NCBI GenBank assembly: GCA_964345295.1
Contig: CAYFQG010000001.1
Span: forward strand, 62,001-126,000
Length of the DNA: 64,000 nucleotides
From: JASBZA01 sp964345295
GTDB taxonomy: Bacteria; Bacillota; Clostridia; Saccharofermentanales; Fastidiosipilaceae
Reading direction: 5' to 3'
In this document: positions 62,375-64,000 of the stretch, piece after piece
Layout of the letters: each line of letters opens with the position of its first letter
Numbering within the stretch: the first letter of the stretch is position 1
Notes under the pieces: model-generated
Seen by the model: the letters and a program-made list of their open reading frames with translations, nothing else
What the model was told of the DNA's origin: nothing
The model's database searches: none
Program-made: the position numbers and the translations under genes

Positions 62375-64000
62375 ATGGCTGTCGCAAGTCTAAGCAACAT
62401 CGAAAAATCTTACTTTGCCAAAGACGTCTTAAAGGACGTCAACCTGACCTTGAACCAGGGCGATAAATTCTCCCTGGTCGGCGAGAACGGTTCGGGTAAG
62501 ACGACACTGATGCGGATTTTAGCCGGCCAAATCCCGGCCGATGCCGGAACGGTCTCTATTGCGTCAAGTGTCAAAGTCTCTTACCTCTCCCAACAAATGG
62601 AGGAATTTCACGATTTGGATCAAAAGGTCTTAAATCGTGACCATCTGGACCGAATTTTAAAAGACTTAGATGCCTTATCGGAAAAAATCAGCCGGACAGC
62701 TCCGGGGCCCCAACAAGACAAACTTCTCAACGACTACCAACTATTAAGCGAAAGTTTTCAGTTAAGTGGCGGCTACTCTTATGAGTCGCGCCTGGCCCAG
62801 GCTTTGGCCGGCTTAGGCTTGGAAGGGGAAATCCTGGATAGGCCTATTAAGACCCTTTCCGGCGGTGAAAGAATGCGGGCTCTCATGGCCAGAAAACTGA
62901 TAGAAGATGCGGACTTGCTCCTCTTGGACGAGCCTACGAACCACCTGGATATCGATGCTTTAGAGTGGCTGGAGTCTTATCTCATGAACTACAAAGGAAC
63001 CTTGCTTTTAATATCCCATGATCGTTATTTTATGGACAAGGTCTCTAACCGTGTCGGTGAATTAGCCGGCGGCAAGCTCACACTTTATAAGGGAAACTAC
63101 ACCGACTATACCGAGCAGAAAAAGGCCGCGACCGAAAGAAGCTTGGAAACTTTGGCCGGCTTGGAGGAAGAAAGAGACCGCCAGGAAGAAGTTACCCAAA
63201 CCCTCCTGTCTCACCGTAAAATAGCGTCTTATCACGCACGGCAAAAGGTCGTGTCTAAGCTCGAGGATAAAATCAAAGAAGTCCGTGACCTCTTACCGCC
63301 TCAGGAAAAGCGGATGAATTTCCATTTCACACCGAAAAATGCCAAGGTCAATAACCGACAAGTTTTAATCAAGCTGGAAAACGCTACCATGGCCTGGGAG
63401 GGGCAGCCGGCACTTTTTGAGGATGTCTCCCTGGAACTTTTGGCCGGTGAGAAAAAGGTTATCGTAGGCCCTAACGGTTCAGGAAAAACCACGCTCCTTC
63501 ATATGTTGATGGGGCAGACACAAAATTTTGCAGGCGACTTAAGCTTATTGCCCGGTCTAAAAATCGGCCACCTAGGCCAGTACACGGAATTTCAAGATGA
63601 GTCTCTAACACTTATGGAAGAACTGGTTTCCAGGACCAATCTTTTGGAAACACCGGCCCGAAATCTTTTGGCCCGTTTCGGTTTTCGAGATATAGAAGTC
63701 CATAAAACCATATCGGTCTTGTCCGGTGGCGAACGCGCCAGGCTCTATCTTTGCTGCCTCTTGGAAGAAGACCCGGACGTTTTGTTCTTGGATGAGCCGA
63801 CCAACCACCTGGATATCCATTCCAGGGAAGTTCTGGAAGACGCCATCCTGGATTATGACGGCGCTGTCTTAGCCGTTAGCCACGACCGTTACTTCATAGA
63901 GAAATGCGGATTTGAGGTCCTGGGATTTATAGACCACAATTTAACGTCTTACAGAGATTATGGTTCTTATCGGCACTTTGCGAATTTGGCCAAAATAAAT
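62375..64000 (+). CDS. ABC-F family ATPase, partial at the right edge
   Basis: The frame is open from the ATG at 62375 to the window end (542 codons, no stop). Two ABC domains without membrane segments: first Walker A GENGSGKTT with signature LSGGERMRA and LLLLDEPTNHLD, then an arm/linker rich in Glu, Arg and Lys, then second Walker A GPNGSGKTT with LSGGERARL and VLFLDEPTNHLD. ABC-F proteins act on the ribosome, in translation or antibiotic protection; the subgroup cannot be told from this. The ribosome site is probably the GGAG about 8 bases upstream. The gene probably ends close beyond the edge. Confidence 0.92.
   Translation, partial: MAVASLSNIEKSYFAKDVLKDVNLTLNQGDKFSLVGENGSGKTTLMRILAGQIPADAGTVSIASSVKVSYLSQQMEEFHDLDQKVLNRDHLDRILKDLDALSEKISRTAPGPQQDKLLNDYQLLSESFQLSGGYSYESRLAQALAGLGLEGEILDRPIKTLSGGERMRALMARKLIEDADLLLLDEPTNHLDIDALEWLESYLMNYKGTLLLISHDRYFMDKVSNRVGELAGGKLTLYKGNYTDYTEQKKAATERSLETLAGLEEERDRQEEVTQTLLSHRKIASYHARQKVVSKLEDKIKEVRDLLPPQEKRMNFHFTPKNAKVNNRQVLIKLENATMAWEGQPALFEDVSLELLAGEKKVIVGPNGSGKTTLLHMLMGQTQNFAGDLSLLPGLKIGHLGQYTEFQDESLTLMEELVSRTNLLETPARNLLARFGFRDIEVHKTISVLSGGERARLYLCCLLEEDPDVLFLDEPTNHLDIHSREVLEDAILDYDGAVLAVSHDRYFIEKCGFEVLGFIDHNLTSYRDYGSYRHFANLAKIN

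Overview
The window is a stretch of bacterial core chromosome, about 64 kb, almost certainly from a Clostridia-type Firmicute. The signs are the rpsF-ssb-rpsR-rplI-dnaB block, tilS-hpt-ftsH in that order, a B12-dependent (class II) ribonucleotide reductase, RNase J, an LCP cell-wall protein, GTP-type PEP carboxykinase, AGGAGG-type ribosome sites and many extended -10 promoters. A Saccharofermentanales/Fastidiosipila-like lineage is a guess only. Two runs of N (10 and 100 bases) show it is a draft or metagenome scaffold. I see no tRNA, rRNA, CRISPR array, insertion sequence, phage gene or attachment site. Genes are densely packed and no gene-free stretch exceeds about 300 bases.

Layout, left to right. 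1-0.4 kb: end of a minus-strand pair of small membrane proteins that look like Tad/TadE pseudopilins. 0.4-8.4 kb: minus-strand genes engB-comEC-holA-SEC-C-asnS-radC, then a separately promoted pair, a methylglyoxal-synthase-like protein and dtd. 8.4-10.9 kb: two tandem long PRPP synthetases on plus. 10.9-13.3 kb: LCP protein and a tail-anchored PP2C phosphatase on minus. 13.4-14.9 kb: murC on plus. 15-25.6 kb: a long minus block for translation and replication (rpmE-prmC-prfA-tsaC, then rpsF-ssb-rpsR-rplI-dnaB-tilS-hpt-ftsH). 25.7-32.7 kb: rho (-), a TraX-like membrane protein (+), pepF (-) and RNase J (+). 32.8-36 kb: nrdJ (-), with likely NrdR boxes. 36.1-44.8 kb: a minus operon yigZ-NYN/LOTUS-DUF368-malQ-recJ-rel. 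44.9-47.7 kb: ABC exporter and glycosyltransferase (+). 47.7-52.7 kb: minus operon of a core-less amidohydrolase, U32 peptidase, dut, tsaD and smpB. 52.85-54 kb: a PatB-type PLP enzyme (+). 54-62.2 kb: minus operon of a DUF4080 radical SAM protein, pgi, the TIGR03960/TIGR03936 pair, ksgA and pckG. 62.4 kb to the edge: an ABC-F ATPase (+), cut by the window.

Most of the content is housekeeping: translation quality and release (dtd, smpB, prfA/prmC, tsaC/tsaD, tilS), replication and repair (dnaB, holA, ssb, recJ, radC, dut, nrdJ), RNA turnover and termination (rho, RNase J), envelope (murC, LCP, DUF368, GT2) and stringent control (rel). No complete new multi-gene system is evident. The interesting material is at gene scale: an MGS-like protein without its catalytic residues coupled to dtd; paired PRPP synthetases, one lacking the loop lysine; an amidohydrolase without its barrel; a probable ATT start in yigZ; terminators placed just ahead of downstream start codons; candidate NrdR boxes and ribosomal-protein leaders; and a false gap that splits rel.
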